64,000 bases of DNA from Chloroflexota bacterium (GTDB taxonomy: Bacteria; Chloroflexota; Anaerolineae; Anaerolineales; UBA4823). Where the stretch lies: positions 124,001-188,000 of the forward strand of contig JAKOUW010000160.1 of assembly GCA_029782365.1 (NCBI GenBank). The letters run 5' to 3'. The notes under the pieces were generated by a model. The model had not been told where the DNA came from and ran no database searches. It saw nothing but the letters and a program-made list of their open reading frames with translations. Position 1 is the first letter of the stretch; every line of letters begins with the position of its first letter. Both the position numbers and the translations under genes were made by a program. Of this stretch, positions 9,526 through 18,315 are shown piece by piece.

Positions 9526-10482
9526 ATGGACAGGTGGCGAGCAAGAAAAGTTGTCATTATCGGTGCAGGATCGGTCGGCTCAACGTTTGCCTATGCCTTG
9601 GCGCAAAGCGGCGCGGTGGATGAAATCGTCATCCGCGATATCGATGAAAATTTAGCCAGGGGACAGGTGATGGACCTGGCCCACGGGCTTCCATTTTATC
9701 CCAATGTGCAAATCCATCTAGGCTCACAACAGGATTACCGCGATGCACACCTGATTGTCATGACTGCAGGATCCAAACAACGTCCAGGAGAGAGCCGGTT
9801 GGACCTTTTACAGCGGAATGCGCGCATTATCGAGAACACCATGGACGAAATTACCGGCGCCGGCTCGCAGGCGGTTCTGTTGGTCGTCAGCAATCCAGTC
9901 GATATCTTGACTTATATTGCTCAACAGCGCGCTCATTGGCCAGCGGGGCGAATCATCGGCTCAGGGACAGTATTGGACAGCGCCCGTTTTCGATATTTGC
10001 TGGCTCAGCACTGCAGCGTGGATGTGCACAATGTTCATGCTTATATCTTGGGCGAGCACGGCGACAGCGAGTTCGCCGCCTGGTCAATGACACATGTGGC
10101 GGGGATACGATTCGATGAATACTGCCAGTTGTGCGGCGGCTGCTCGGAATGGCAAGCAGAGCGAGCCCGGATTGTCGAAACAGTGCGCACTTCGGCTTAC
10201 CACATTATTGATTACAAAGGAGCGACTTACTTTGGCGTTGCGCAGGCGCTTGTTCGGATTACCAGCGCGATTTTGCGCAATGAAAAAAGCGTTTTGACCG
10301 TTTCGACGATCCTCGACGGGGAATTTGGCCTGAGCGGAGTCAGCCTGGGGGTGCCAGCCATACTCGGTGAAGCAGGTGTGGAGCGAGTGTTGCAGCCTGA
10401 GCTGCCGCCGGATGAGAAAGCCGCTTTGAATCATTCGGCCGAAGTGTTGAAACAAGCAATTGAACAATTGAGCCAGAGATAA
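9526..10482 (+). CDS. ldh: L-lactate dehydrogenase
   Basis: 318 residues, normal for the NAD-dependent L-lactate dehydrogenase/malate dehydrogenase family. The Rossmann motif is VVIIGAGSVGSTFA (9-22). The specificity loop reads AGSKQRPGESR: a Gln (Q85) where malate dehydrogenases have Arg, which points to pyruvate/lactate. Catalytic D151, R154 and H178 (in LGEHGDS) are in place. It should reduce pyruvate to L-lactate in fermentation. An insertion with three Cys (CQLCGGC, near residues 200-206) is unusual. It lies between the HD-GYP and aldolase genes in one direction. Confidence 0.92.
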   Translation: MDRWRARKVVIIGAGSVGSTFAYALAQSGAVDEIVIRDIDENLARGQVMDLAHGLPFYPNVQIHLGSQQDYRDAHLIVMTAGSKQRPGESRLDLLQRNARIIENTMDEITGAGSQAVLLVVSNPVDILTYIAQQRAHWPAGRIIGSGTVLDSARFRYLLAQHCSVDVHNVHAYILGEHGDSEFAAWSMTHVAGIRFDEYCQLCGGCSEWQAERARIVETVRTSAYHIIDYKGATYFGVAQALVRITSAILRNEKSVLTVSTILDGEFGLSGVSLGVPAILGEAGVERVLQPELPPDEKAALNHSAEVLKQAIEQLSQR

Positions 10483-10502
10483 TCTTGCCGGAGGATGCTG
10501 CA

Positions 10503-11594
10503 ATGACGAAAGTTGAGGATGTTTTTGCCAAATGCTCGAATGTGCTCCCGGGCCACGGCGCGAGGCGTTCAATGAAAACGATTTTCCAGGCCCTGGCTGA
10601 TGGATTACAGGGCAATGAGTATCCTGACCAGTACGGCGAGGGAGACTATGTCGCCAGCTTCGAAGCAGAGATTGCCACTCTGTTTGGCAAGGAAGCAGCG
10701 GTGTTCATGCCTTCTGGCACGATGGCGCAGCAAATTGCACTGCGCATTTGGTGTGAGCGGCGGCGTAATTTTACGGTGGCAATGCACCCCACTTCCCATT
10801 TGGAACAGGCGGAGCACCTGGGTTACCAGTATTTACACCAAATAAAGCGCATCCAATTCTCGGCGCCCGAATTTCTCGGAAGCCGCCTCTGGGATGTTCG
10901 TGACCTTGAGCGGCTGTCTATGGAACCCGGCGCGATCTTGCTGGAACTGCCATGCCGGCCGCTTGGGGGTGAGCTGCTCCCTTGGGATGATTTATTTGCT
11001 GCAGCCAACTGGGCCAAGGTACGCGGCGTTCCGCTGCATATGGACGGCGCACGGCTGTGGGCCTGCCGGCCCTTCCTGGGTAAGAATTACGCCCAAATAG
11101 CCGAATTATTCGACAGCCTGTACGTTTCTTTTTATAAGGATCTGGGCGGGCTGGCAGGAGCGATGCTTCTCGGATCGAGCGGCTTCATCAAAGAAGCCAG
11201 GGTATGGCAGCGCCGGTTGGGCGGCAACCTGACCACGATGGCGCCTTTGTATGTATCGGCAAGGCTTGGCTTCCAGCGGGTTCTGCCGCAGATCGACCAA
11301 TGGGTGAAACGCGCTCAGGAAGTCGCCGCGGTTTTATCCAGCTTCGACAAAATCAGCGTCCGGCCCAACCCGCCGCACGTCAATTTTTTCCAGGTGTATA
11401 TCCAGGGCGAGCCAAAGTCTTTGACCCAAACGCACCTGCAGTTGGCACAAGAAACAGGCACCTTCTTGTTTTTCAGCCTGGGCGCCACCATGACGCCAGG
11501 CATCGCTACAACTGAAATTCATTGTTGGGAGAATTCACTGGCATTCGACCTGGATAAACTGCCGGCGTTTTTGGAAAAATTATTGGCTCCTTGA
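10503..11594 (+). CDS. ltaE: Threonine-aldolase-like PLP enzyme
   Basis: 363 residues from the ATG at 10503, chosen because GGAGG stands eight bases upstream; an in-frame TTG at 10485 is a weaker option. Fold type I PLP enzyme of the beta-eliminating lyase / low-specificity L-threonine aldolase family, which cleaves threonine or allo-threonine to glycine and acetaldehyde. Visible marks are FMPSGTMAQQIALR near the cofactor phosphate, HMDGARLW with the Asp that pairs with the pyridine nitrogen, and SFYKDLGG with the PLP lysine (K212). It is last in the operon with ldh. Exact substrate uncertain. Confidence 0.82.
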   Translation: MTKVEDVFAKCSNVLPGHGARRSMKTIFQALADGLQGNEYPDQYGEGDYVASFEAEIATLFGKEAAVFMPSGTMAQQIALRIWCERRRNFTVAMHPTSHLEQAEHLGYQYLHQIKRIQFSAPEFLGSRLWDVRDLERLSMEPGAILLELPCRPLGGELLPWDDLFAAANWAKVRGVPLHMDGARLWACRPFLGKNYAQIAELFDSLYVSFYKDLGGLAGAMLLGSSGFIKEARVWQRRLGGNLTTMAPLYVSARLGFQRVLPQIDQWVKRAQEVAAVLSSFDKISVRPNPPHVNFFQVYIQGEPKSLTQTHLQLAQETGTFLFFSLGATMTPGIATTEIHCWENSLAFDLDKLPAFLEKLLAP

Positions 11595-11626
11595 TTTGCG
11601 GTGATGGGCGCCATTCTGTCGCATTC

Positions 11627-13120
11627 CTAAAACCCTTGATATACGAACGGCGCTGCCAGGTCGGTAAACGAGAGCAGGAAAACCAGCAAAAGGATGAGCG
11701 CGCAGGCTGCAGCCAGACGCCACCGCGGCCATTTTAAAAAGAAGAGCTCATCTTTGGCGCGTGATTGAATCTCATCCAGCCACAATGAAGGGATGAGCAC
11801 CAGGAAAATGCGCGGATCCGGCATGTATAGCGCGGAGAAATCCTGGATACGCTCGCGGCCATTTAGAATGAGCTGCAACCAGAAAAAATCAGGCATCAAC
11901 CAATGCGAAGGCAACACGATCCCTGCCAGGTAGCGCCTGGCGGTGACCAGATCCATGCGAAACGGGATCCAGGCCAGGGTTACCAGGCAGAAAACGAGCA
12001 GAACAGAAAGATTGTGTTTCCAACGAGACTGCGCCTGCCCGGGCAAAGATTTTGGTGAACTCAGATTTAACCAGCGCTCGGCTGCCTGGTATAGGCCGTG
12101 CAGGACGCCCCACAGCATTAAGTTCCAAGATAAGCCGTGCCATAGACCACTGGCAAGCATGGTAACAAGCGGCGGCAGGATGAGATGTATTTTGTGGTGA
12201 GCATCGGGAATTTTCGTGCGCAGGAATCGCGACACAGGAAAATAAATGTAATCACGCAGCCAGGCAGACAGGCTGATATGCCAGCGCCCCCAAAATTCAG
12301 AGAAATTGCTTGCCAGATATGGTGTGTTGAAATTTTGCGCCAGGTCGATTCCAAATAACCAGCTGATCCCACGCGCCAGGGATGAATAACCGGCGAAGTC
12401 ATTGTAAAGAAAAAATGCATAGGCGACCAGCCAGATGACCAGCAGTTGAGCCGGGTATTTCAAGGGATCGCTAAAAACATCTGCAGGCAGCAGGGCATTC
12501 AACACATTGGCAAATATCACTTTGCGCAGCAGGCCAATTCCGATCAGGCCGAACGCGCTGGCGATAGACTGGCCGGTGAGCGCTTTGACATGATCAAGCC
12601 TGGGCAAGAAGGCGCGGGCGCGCTCGAGGGGACCAGACAACAGCTTTGGAAAATAGAGCACGTACAGGTTAAATTTAAACCAATTTCGTTCTGGAGCCAC
12701 CTGGCGATTGTAAACATCAACCAGATAAGAAATCATTTGCAAAGTAATGAAAGATAATCCTATGGGCAGTAAAACCGTTATGGCACCAACCGAGGAAGAG
12801 GAAAGTTCGTTGAACTTTCCTATCAGGATAGGCAAAAAGAAGTGATTGTATTTAAAAAATACCAGGGTGAGAATATTCATTGAGATGCCAAGCCATAATA
12901 TGGCCAGGCGGCGCCCTGGAAGGCGATCTAAGACTTGTGCCAGCCAATAATTCACTGTGCCAACGCTCAACAGGCAAACGGCGAATAACCAATCCCAGGT
13001 TCCCAGGAAAAAAAGACAGGCAGCGAACAACCAGTATTTTCGCCACCCAGCCGGCAGCGGCCAATAGATGAGCAGGACAACCAGGGTGAAGAGAAAAAAT
13101 TCTGGCGAAGTAAGCTGCAT
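11627..13120 (-). CDS. MBOAT-family membrane O-acyltransferase (AlgI/DltB type)
   Basis: 497 residues with around ten or more hydrophobic segments. The AlgI/DltB signature is clear: NFSEFWGRWHISLSAWLRDYIYFP (272-295, with H281), and SGLWHGLSWNLMLWGVLHGLYQ with the active-site H328. Such proteins move an acyl group from a carrier protein or thioester across the membrane to an extracellular hydroxyl. It lies 8 bp after the SGNH-like gene. Across a 58-bp divergent gap are genes for an acyl carrier protein and an acyl-AMP ligase, so it probably takes its acyl group from that carrier. Confidence 0.88.
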   Translation of the reverse strand: MQLTSPEFFLFTLVVLLIYWPLPAGWRKYWLFAACLFFLGTWDWLFAVCLLSVGTVNYWLAQVLDRLPGRRLAILWLGISMNILTLVFFKYNHFFLPILIGKFNELSSSSVGAITVLLPIGLSFITLQMISYLVDVYNRQVAPERNWFKFNLYVLYFPKLLSGPLERARAFLPRLDHVKALTGQSIASAFGLIGIGLLRKVIFANVLNALLPADVFSDPLKYPAQLLVIWLVAYAFFLYNDFAGYSSLARGISWLFGIDLAQNFNTPYLASNFSEFWGRWHISLSAWLRDYIYFPVSRFLRTKIPDAHHKIHLILPPLVTMLASGLWHGLSWNLMLWGVLHGLYQAAERWLNLSSPKSLPGQAQSRWKHNLSVLLVFCLVTLAWIPFRMDLVTARRYLAGIVLPSHWLMPDFFWLQLILNGRERIQDFSALYMPDPRIFLVLIPSLWLDEIQSRAKDELFFLKWPRWRLAAACALILLLVFLLSFTDLAAPFVYQGF

Positions 13121-13128
13121 AGTATTGA

Positions 13129-14223
13129 TCAGGGCTTTAACTTCAGCTCTCCAGCCGAGGCGAGTTGTGCTAACTGGCTGCCAATAAACCGGCTCATCAA
13201 AGGGGCGCCAAATATATTGAGGTGGTATTCGTTCGATCGCCCCGATTCCGGTATCAATTGATCATCCGCCATTAAAAATAAGCCGGCTCCCTGCGCCACA
13301 ACCTGGCCAATGACACTTTGGAATTCTTTGTGGGCAGGCTGACCTCCGTAGGGATTATAAATACTGGCTGCTACCGGCATCTCTACGATCAGCACCTGCA
13401 CGCCATATTTTTTTGATAAATCGAGAATCCCCCGCAGGCAGTCGAGGCGGCTGTCAGATATCACCAGTTTCTCAGAACCTAGCGGCACTGTTGGCAGCGG
13501 CAGGGCAGTTTGGCCTGGTTGGGTACGGGCAAAATCGGGTTCATAACCGCTGGGGCTAATGGCATCTCGCTTTTGTTGGTAGGCATATAACGCGTCTGCA
13601 AACTGGACGCTCATCCAATTGCGGTACACCAGATAATGCTGTAGGGCGTTGGAATGATCCACCAGCCAACCGCGCCAGTCTGGGCTGCCAGAACGATAAC
13701 GAAACCACGCTGACTGGTACAACATATCTTGCACTTTCAGGCCGTTGGAAACGTCATAATCCCTTAATTCAGTCACGAATACCAAAAGGCGCGGCCGGTA
13801 TTGCTTTACCAATATCTCCGCCACTTTGGAATTTGGAGCAATCGTCAGCCCCTCGACCCCGAAATTGAAGATACTCAGAGATCCGCCACCTGTTTGCTGG
13901 TAGGTGCGCTGGATCTCCTCAGGGATAAAGCCGGTGTTCACCAGAGAACTCCCTAAAATGATCGCATCGACGCCTTTGTTTTGATGGACGAAATTTTCCA
14001 GTCGGAACCACTTAATATCAAAAGGATAATACCAATTGGCCAACGATTTATCCGGAGAAAACGATTCGAGCCAATTTGACCGCGCAACGGCTTCACAACT
14101 TGCGGCAAACAATATGAGCACCAGCAGTACCTGTGAAGAAAACGCGGCAGTCTGGGTCATGAAACCTGGGATAGATGCGGCTGGTTGGGGCGGGCGGGTA
14201 AGCTCTGGTTTTGATGACTTCAT
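13129..14223 (-). CDS. Membrane-anchored SGNH/GDSL-like protein, partner of the MBOAT
   Basis: 364 residues. One transmembrane anchor lies at about 28-46; the rest is predicted outside. The motif IILGSSLVNTGF (S92/S93) resembles block I of the SGNH hydrolases, and the C-terminal stretch D321...H334 in EYHLNIFG resembles the Asp-x-x-His block. Proteins of this kind (DltD, AlgJ/AlgX-like) complete the transfer of the acyl group to the final polymer. Overall similarity to those families is low, and assignment rests on topology, motifs and the adjacent MBOAT gene. The substrate polymer is unknown. Confidence 0.65.
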   Translation of the reverse strand: MKSSKPELTRPPQPAASIPGFMTQTAAFSSQVLLVLILFAASCEAVARSNWLESFSPDKSLANWYYPFDIKWFRLENFVHQNKGVDAIILGSSLVNTGFIPEEIQRTYQQTGGGSLSIFNFGVEGLTIAPNSKVAEILVKQYRPRLLVFVTELRDYDVSNGLKVQDMLYQSAWFRYRSGSPDWRGWLVDHSNALQHYLVYRNWMSVQFADALYAYQQKRDAISPSGYEPDFARTQPGQTALPLPTVPLGSEKLVISDSRLDCLRGILDLSKKYGVQVLIVEMPVAASIYNPYGGQPAHKEFQSVIGQVVAQGAGLFLMADDQLIPESGRSNEYHLNIFGAPLMSRFIGSQLAQLASAGELKLKP

Positions 14224-14281
14224 AGGTATAATACGAACTGCTGGCTAAAAACGCCAAATCTGCTTCAGGAATTATAGAACC
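14224..14281 (+). promoter_or_regulatory. Divergent promoter region of the acyl-transfer module
   Basis: Only 58 bp separate the SGNH-like gene (minus) from the acyl carrier gene (plus). TATAAT at 14227-14232 is a good -10 for the plus strand, but no convincing -35 stands 16-18 bp upstream. The short shared region argues for joint control of both arms. Confidence 0.4.
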
Positions 14282-14539
14282 ATGTTATCAGATCGAACGA
14301 TTCTATTCGAAAAACTCAGCCAATTTATCGCGACTTCAGTCCTCAACCAGCCTGGTATGATGATTGCCCCTAATACTCCGCTTTTGTCTGGTGGGGTGAT
14401 CGATTCGTTCCACCTCGTTGACCTGGCTTTTTTTATTGAAAATGAGTTTGGCGTCCGACTGAATGACACGGAATTGAATATCGATTACTTTGATACACTT
14501 GCCGAACTGGTCGCTTTTATCCAGCAGAAAAGCTCCTGA
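14282..14539 (+). CDS. Acyl carrier protein of the acyl-transfer module
   Basis: 85 residues. The four-helix carrier fold is evident, with the phosphopantetheine attachment motif GGVIDSFHLV (S42) and the downstream acidic helix FFIENEFGVRLND. The motif is DSF rather than the DSL of fatty-acid ACP, closer to stand-alone carriers paired with adenylating enzymes. The TGA stop overlaps the ATG of the acyl-AMP ligase gene (TGATG), indicating translational coupling, so the ligase most likely loads this carrier. Confidence 0.88.
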   Translation: MLSDRTILFEKLSQFIATSVLNQPGMMIAPNTPLLSGGVIDSFHLVDLAFFIENEFGVRLNDTELNIDYFDTLAELVAFIQQKSS

Positions 14540-16227
14540 TGCTCTCACTCGCTGAAATCCTTGCGAATAATTATAAAACATTTCCTCACAAGATTATTCT
14601 GCGCCTGCAGTTCGCACTCCAGGAGGATGTGGAAATCAGCTACACACGCCTGTTCGCTGGTGCAGCCGGCTATGCGCGCACTTTGGCTGACCAGGGAATT
14701 CAACCGGGAGAAGTTGTTGTTTTGGTGCTTCAGCACAGCGAGGCGTTGGTTTACAGCTTTTGGGGCGCGATCTTGCATGGGGCAATCCCGACCATCATGC
14801 CATTCCTGACTGAGAAACTTTCGCCCGAGCGCTACGTTCAGGATATGTCTGCCTTGCTGAAGGTGACCAGGCCGGCAGCTATCATTACTTATCCGGAATT
14901 TGTCTCGACTGTAACCAATACCCTTCACAGCGGTGATTCAGTGCGTGCGGTAATTTCAAGCGATACAGTCTCACCCGGATCCGGCATAAGCCCAAACAAA
15001 TTACAAGGTTTGCAGAAGCAGGCTGAGGATATCGTTTTACTGCAGCATTCTTCTGGGACCACCGGATTGCAAAAAGGTGTGGCACTGTCGAACCAGGCTG
15101 TGATGAACCAATTGGACAGCTATCGCCAAGCCATCCAGATCAATGATAAGGATGTTGTTGTCAGTTGGCTTCCTTTGTACCATGATATGGGGCTGATCGC
15201 CGGGTTTGTCATGCCGGTCTTAACTCGTATTCCTTTGGTGCTGCTCTCGCCTTTTGATTGGGTGCGCGCTCCGCACCGTTTGTTCCAGGCAATTTCCAAA
15301 TATCGGGGAACACTCTGTTGGCTGCCGAATTTTGCCTACCAATTTTGCGCTGGTAAGATCCGTGAGCGTGACCTGGAAGGCGTGGATCTGAGCTGCATGC
15401 GGGCGGTGATTAACTGTTCGGAACCGATGCAGTGGGAAGGTCATGCTCGCTTCCTGGAACGCTTTGGGCTGTTTGGGCTGCAATCTGGTGCATTGGCAAC
15501 CTGTTATGCGATGGCTGAGAATGTGTTTGCGGTGACGCAGGGCGGAATTGATTCCCCCGTCCAGGTGGATACGATCGATGCATTGGCTTTTACCACCCGG
15601 CGGCTGGCTGTTCCGACATCCAGCAGTGCAGGCGCTCTCAAAATGCTCTCGGCAGGAAAGCCGATATCGAACACCCAGGTGCGCATCTTGAATGACCAAA
15701 AAATTGAATTGCCTGACAGGCAAATTGGTGAAATTGCCATTTTTAGCAGCAGTATGCTGACTGGTTATTATCAAAGGCCGGATTTGACCGCCAAGGCATT
15801 TTATAAAGGCTGGTATTTGACCGGTGATTTGGGGTACACTGTCGAAGGGGAGGTATTCGTCGTCGGACGCAAAAAGGACCTGATCATTGTAGGTGGCAAA
15901 AATATCTATCCACAAGATTTGGAAATGCTGGCCAATCAGGTTCCGGGGGTGCACCCTGGACGGGTGGTGGCTTTCGGGGTCTTTAATCCTGAAAGCGGGA
16001 CCGAAGACGTGGTCATGGTCGCAGAAGTGGAGCCAGACGACGGCGGTGAACAACAAAAAATCGCCATAGCCATTCGTCAGGCAGTCATGGCTGGATCAAC
16101 GGTTGCGCTGAAGCAGGTGAAATTGGCGCCGCCGAAATGGATTATAAAAACCAGCAGTGGTAAAGTCTCCCGGTCAGCAAATCGGGATAAGTATCTGCAA
16201 GAATTGCAACTCTCTGTTCCAAAATGA
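14539..16227 (+). CDS. Fatty-acyl-AMP-ligase-like adenylating enzyme
   Basis: 562 residues, ANL superfamily. The ATP-binding loop is HSSGTTGLQKG (170-180). WLPLYHDMGLIAGFVMP (210-226) is the hallmark of fatty-acyl-AMP ligases (FAALs), which activate an acyl acid and hand it to a carrier protein instead of CoA. Further motifs are YLTGDLGY and, at the C-terminus, KTSSGKVSR with the adenylation lysine. The start overlaps the stop of the acyl carrier gene. With the divergent MBOAT and SGNH-like genes, it forms a set equivalent to DltA-DltC-DltB-DltD, but its sequence is FAAL-like, which points to a fatty or modified acyl group. Confidence 0.85.
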   Translation: MLSLAEILANNYKTFPHKIILRLQFALQEDVEISYTRLFAGAAGYARTLADQGIQPGEVVVLVLQHSEALVYSFWGAILHGAIPTIMPFLTEKLSPERYVQDMSALLKVTRPAAIITYPEFVSTVTNTLHSGDSVRAVISSDTVSPGSGISPNKLQGLQKQAEDIVLLQHSSGTTGLQKGVALSNQAVMNQLDSYRQAIQINDKDVVVSWLPLYHDMGLIAGFVMPVLTRIPLVLLSPFDWVRAPHRLFQAISKYRGTLCWLPNFAYQFCAGKIRERDLEGVDLSCMRAVINCSEPMQWEGHARFLERFGLFGLQSGALATCYAMAENVFAVTQGGIDSPVQVDTIDALAFTTRRLAVPTSSSAGALKMLSAGKPISNTQVRILNDQKIELPDRQIGEIAIFSSSMLTGYYQRPDLTAKAFYKGWYLTGDLGYTVEGEVFVVGRKKDLIIVGGKNIYPQDLEMLANQVPGVHPGRVVAFGVFNPESGTEDVVMVAEVEPDDGGEQQKIAIAIRQAVMAGSTVALKQVKLAPPKWIIKTSSGKVSRSANRDKYLQELQLSVPK

Positions 16228-16240
16228 CGAATTTACCAAT

Positions 16241-16278
16241 TGTGGCTGCGCCGATCCTGGATGACCAGTACAGCCACA
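16241..16278. terminator. Hairpin between convergent genes
   Basis: TGTGGCTG (16241-16248) and CAGCCACA (16271-16278) form an 8-bp stem with a 22-nt loop in the 90-bp gap between the convergent ligase and secreted-protein genes. There is no T tract, so the call as a bidirectional terminator is weak. Confidence 0.3.
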
Positions 16279-16317
16279 TTGTGTTTCGCTCAGATTCTTA
16301 GGAAATCCTGTTGATCT

Positions 16318-17058
16318 TTAGGGATACGTGCTGTTATAGAACCAGTTGTACGCATAATAAAACGGGGAAGTATTACTTTGCATACGGATAGCAATTTGAT
16401 ATTCACCCTTCAATTCAGCGGGAATGTTGAATGTGAAGGTTTGGCTGCCGCCAGCACCAGAGTCTTGTGTGGCAACTTTGACGCCGCCAACGCCCAGTGT
16501 GTGCATTTTATTCATAAGAACATCGAATGAATAATTGGGCGGCAAGTTGCTCGTCTTGATCGTCACGCTGGCATCGGCTACGACAGATACAATCGAGAAA
16601 GTTGGATAACCGCTGTAGGACGAGCCTGGAGTTGCCGTTGGCCCAGGTGTGGCGGTTGGAGCGGGTGTAGCGGTCGGTGCGGTGGAATCAAAGGTTGAGT
16701 TGTAGAACCAGTTGTATGCGTAATAACCTGAAGTGCCGCTCTGCATGCGGATGGCGATTAATGCATTGCCTTTGAGTGAAGCTGGAATGTTATATGTAAA
16801 AGTCTGGGATCCGCCCGCACCGGAAGCCTGCGTTGCGACTTTCACTCCGCCGATTCCCATGGTGTACATAACGTTCATCAAAACATCAAAGGAGTCATTG
16901 GCAGGGAGATTGTAGGTGGTGATTGTTACGCTCGTGTCTTTGACTACACCGATGATCGTAAATGTTGGATAGGAGGCCGCGTTGGCATGGGAGAACGGCA
17001 GCCCCATAAAGACAGCTAACAATGATAAGGCCAGGAGAAGTGAGATCAGTCGTTTCAT
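16318..17058 (-). CDS. Secreted protein with two copies of an approximately 90-residue beta domain
   Basis: 246 residues from the ATG at 17058 (MKRLISLLLAL), chosen because AGGA stands eight bases upstream. A classical signal peptide ends near SHANAA. Two homologous domains follow: one starts SYPTFTIIGVVKD, the other GYPTFSIVSVVAD. Each has a segment GIGGVKVATQ or GVGGVKVATQ, then GAGGSQTFTYNIP or GAGGSQTFTFNIP, then IAIRMQS, and ends YYAYNWFYNST. They are joined by a Thr/Pro/Ala linker of three APTATP-like units. I know this domain only as a recurrent secreted module of Chloroflexota-like genomes; the function is unknown. A good promoter lies 120 bp upstream. Confidence 0.75.
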   Translation of the reverse strand: MKRLISLLLALSLLAVFMGLPFSHANAASYPTFTIIGVVKDTSVTITTYNLPANDSFDVLMNVMYTMGIGGVKVATQASGAGGSQTFTYNIPASLKGNALIAIRMQSGTSGYYAYNWFYNSTFDSTAPTATPAPTATPGPTATPGSSYSGYPTFSIVSVVADASVTIKTSNLPPNYSFDVLMNKMHTLGVGGVKVATQDSGAGGSQTFTFNIPAELKGEYQIAIRMQSNTSPFYYAYNWFYNSTYP

Positions 17059-17176
17059 GTTCATTATCCTTTCTTTAGAACTTGACCTGATGACGGGCAA
17101 TCACACCAGTCCGAACTTAACCCTCGCTTGGTGGATGCACCTTTCTTTTCGATTTACTTCTTCACTATATTATTAA

Positions 17177-17206
17177 ATTATAGCATTCTACAGAAAAAAC
17201 AGGCAA
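17177..17206 (-). promoter_or_regulatory. Sigma-70-like promoter of the duplicated-domain secreted protein
   Basis: On the minus strand TTGCCT (17206-17201), an 18-bp spacer and TATAAT (17182-17177) form a good housekeeping promoter. It leaves a leader of about 110 nt before the start at 17058. The hairpin TGAGAA-TTAT-TTCTCA lies just upstream at 17211-17226. Confidence 0.55.
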
Positions 17207-17283
17207 TGAATTGAGAATTATTTCTCAGATTCTTAAGATAAAGCGGAGACTTTCTTCCTAAATGTATTGAGAAAAGCTAAATT

Positions 17284-18315
17284 TCAGACAGCGATGGAAG
17301 CCAGGAATTCCCAGCCTTTTTGTTCAAGCCCAGCAATCGATTGCAGAAGTACTGATACCTTCTTTAGATAATCGCCTGCCTCCCCCTTCTGGTAGGCTTC
17401 GAAGAGAGAATCGGCCGCCTGTTGCCATAAAGCGCCCATCGCGTCAAACTGGTCTGCAACCTGATTAAGCTGAGCCCTGCTCGTCAACACAGACGCCTGG
17501 CGCAGAAATTCGGCATACATAAAACGGAATAATCCACCACCGCTGCCGCCGCGAGCATCGATCATGATTGCCGTGTTAAGGCAGGCTTCCACCAAAGTCT
17601 CTTCTGCCAGAAGTTTGGGCCACTCGTCGATTCGTTGAGCTGCTTTGTAAATACCTTTTACCCCCAAGTTGTTTATCGGAGGGTGCAGCATCGTACGAGC
17701 ACACTCTCGAATCGCCTGCAGGACTTCGTCTGCACAGGGCAGGCGATATCCGGAGAAATCGAAGCGATAACATATATTTTGAGGCGGAAAAGGTTGGAAG
17801 CGAGAACCTCGAGCAGTAGCAAGGTCAGCCAGAGTTACCGGGTGGAGCGGCTCATCACGGTCAGCGATCAAGACCTGCCCGGAGTTGTGATCAACTCCAC
17901 AAACCACGATCACGTGATAGCCAAAATGGTACTCTTGCCCTTGAAAATCCAAGTAAGGTAAGAAGCCCATATCCACCCGGAGCATAACCGGCTGCCCAGC
18001 GTTGAGAATCTTCAGCATGTCCTGCTCTGCCCGGTTCGTGCTGCTGGTATGCCAACTTTCAACGCGAACCCCGGTGCGCTGACCGGCTAACCTTTCAAGC
18101 CCTTCTTCACCCGGACGGCCGGCATTGGCTCTACCTCCAAGAAAGGGCAGTGATCCCTTGGTATGCCAGTAGATGAAACCTACGCCGTTGCCGAGCCCAA
18201 GCAGGAGCTCCTCGCTGATCGGAGCGTGATTATATTGGTAGATATGGCGCATTGAACCAGTGACGCAGTGTTTTGTTGTGAAATGCCGAAATTCTGGCAA
18301 AGTTTGGATTGTCAT
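17284..18315 (-). CDS. BtrH-N / DUF4872-type protein
   Basis: 343 residues. The N-terminal half resembles the BtrH N-terminal domain (named from butirosin biosynthesis), a papain-like fold used for acyl transfer or peptide handling: HCVTGSMRHIYQYN with a possible catalytic Cys17, GLGNGVGFIYW, and later YHFGYHVIVVCGVD, where the His-Val pair and the Asp after it suit a Cys-His-Asp site. The C-terminal half is helical (DUF4872-like, about 190-340). The start overlaps the end of the GyrI-like gene by four bases, so the two are translated together. Substrate unknown; no biosynthetic cluster is adjacent. Confidence 0.7.
   Translation of the reverse strand: MTIQTLPEFRHFTTKHCVTGSMRHIYQYNHAPISEELLLGLGNGVGFIYWHTKGSLPFLGGRANAGRPGEEGLERLAGQRTGVRVESWHTSSTNRAEQDMLKILNAGQPVMLRVDMGFLPYLDFQGQEYHFGYHVIVVCGVDHNSGQVLIADRDEPLHPVTLADLATARGSRFQPFPPQNICYRFDFSGYRLPCADEVLQAIRECARTMLHPPINNLGVKGIYKAAQRIDEWPKLLAEETLVEACLNTAIMIDARGGSGGGLFRFMYAEFLRQASVLTSRAQLNQVADQFDAMGALWQQAADSLFEAYQKGEAGDYLKKVSVLLQSIAGLEQKGWEFLASIAV

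Noticed and set aside
15220..16056. 278-residue open frame antisense to the acyl-AMP ligase gene
   Set aside because: It covers the conserved ligase motifs in reverse and has no motif of its own.
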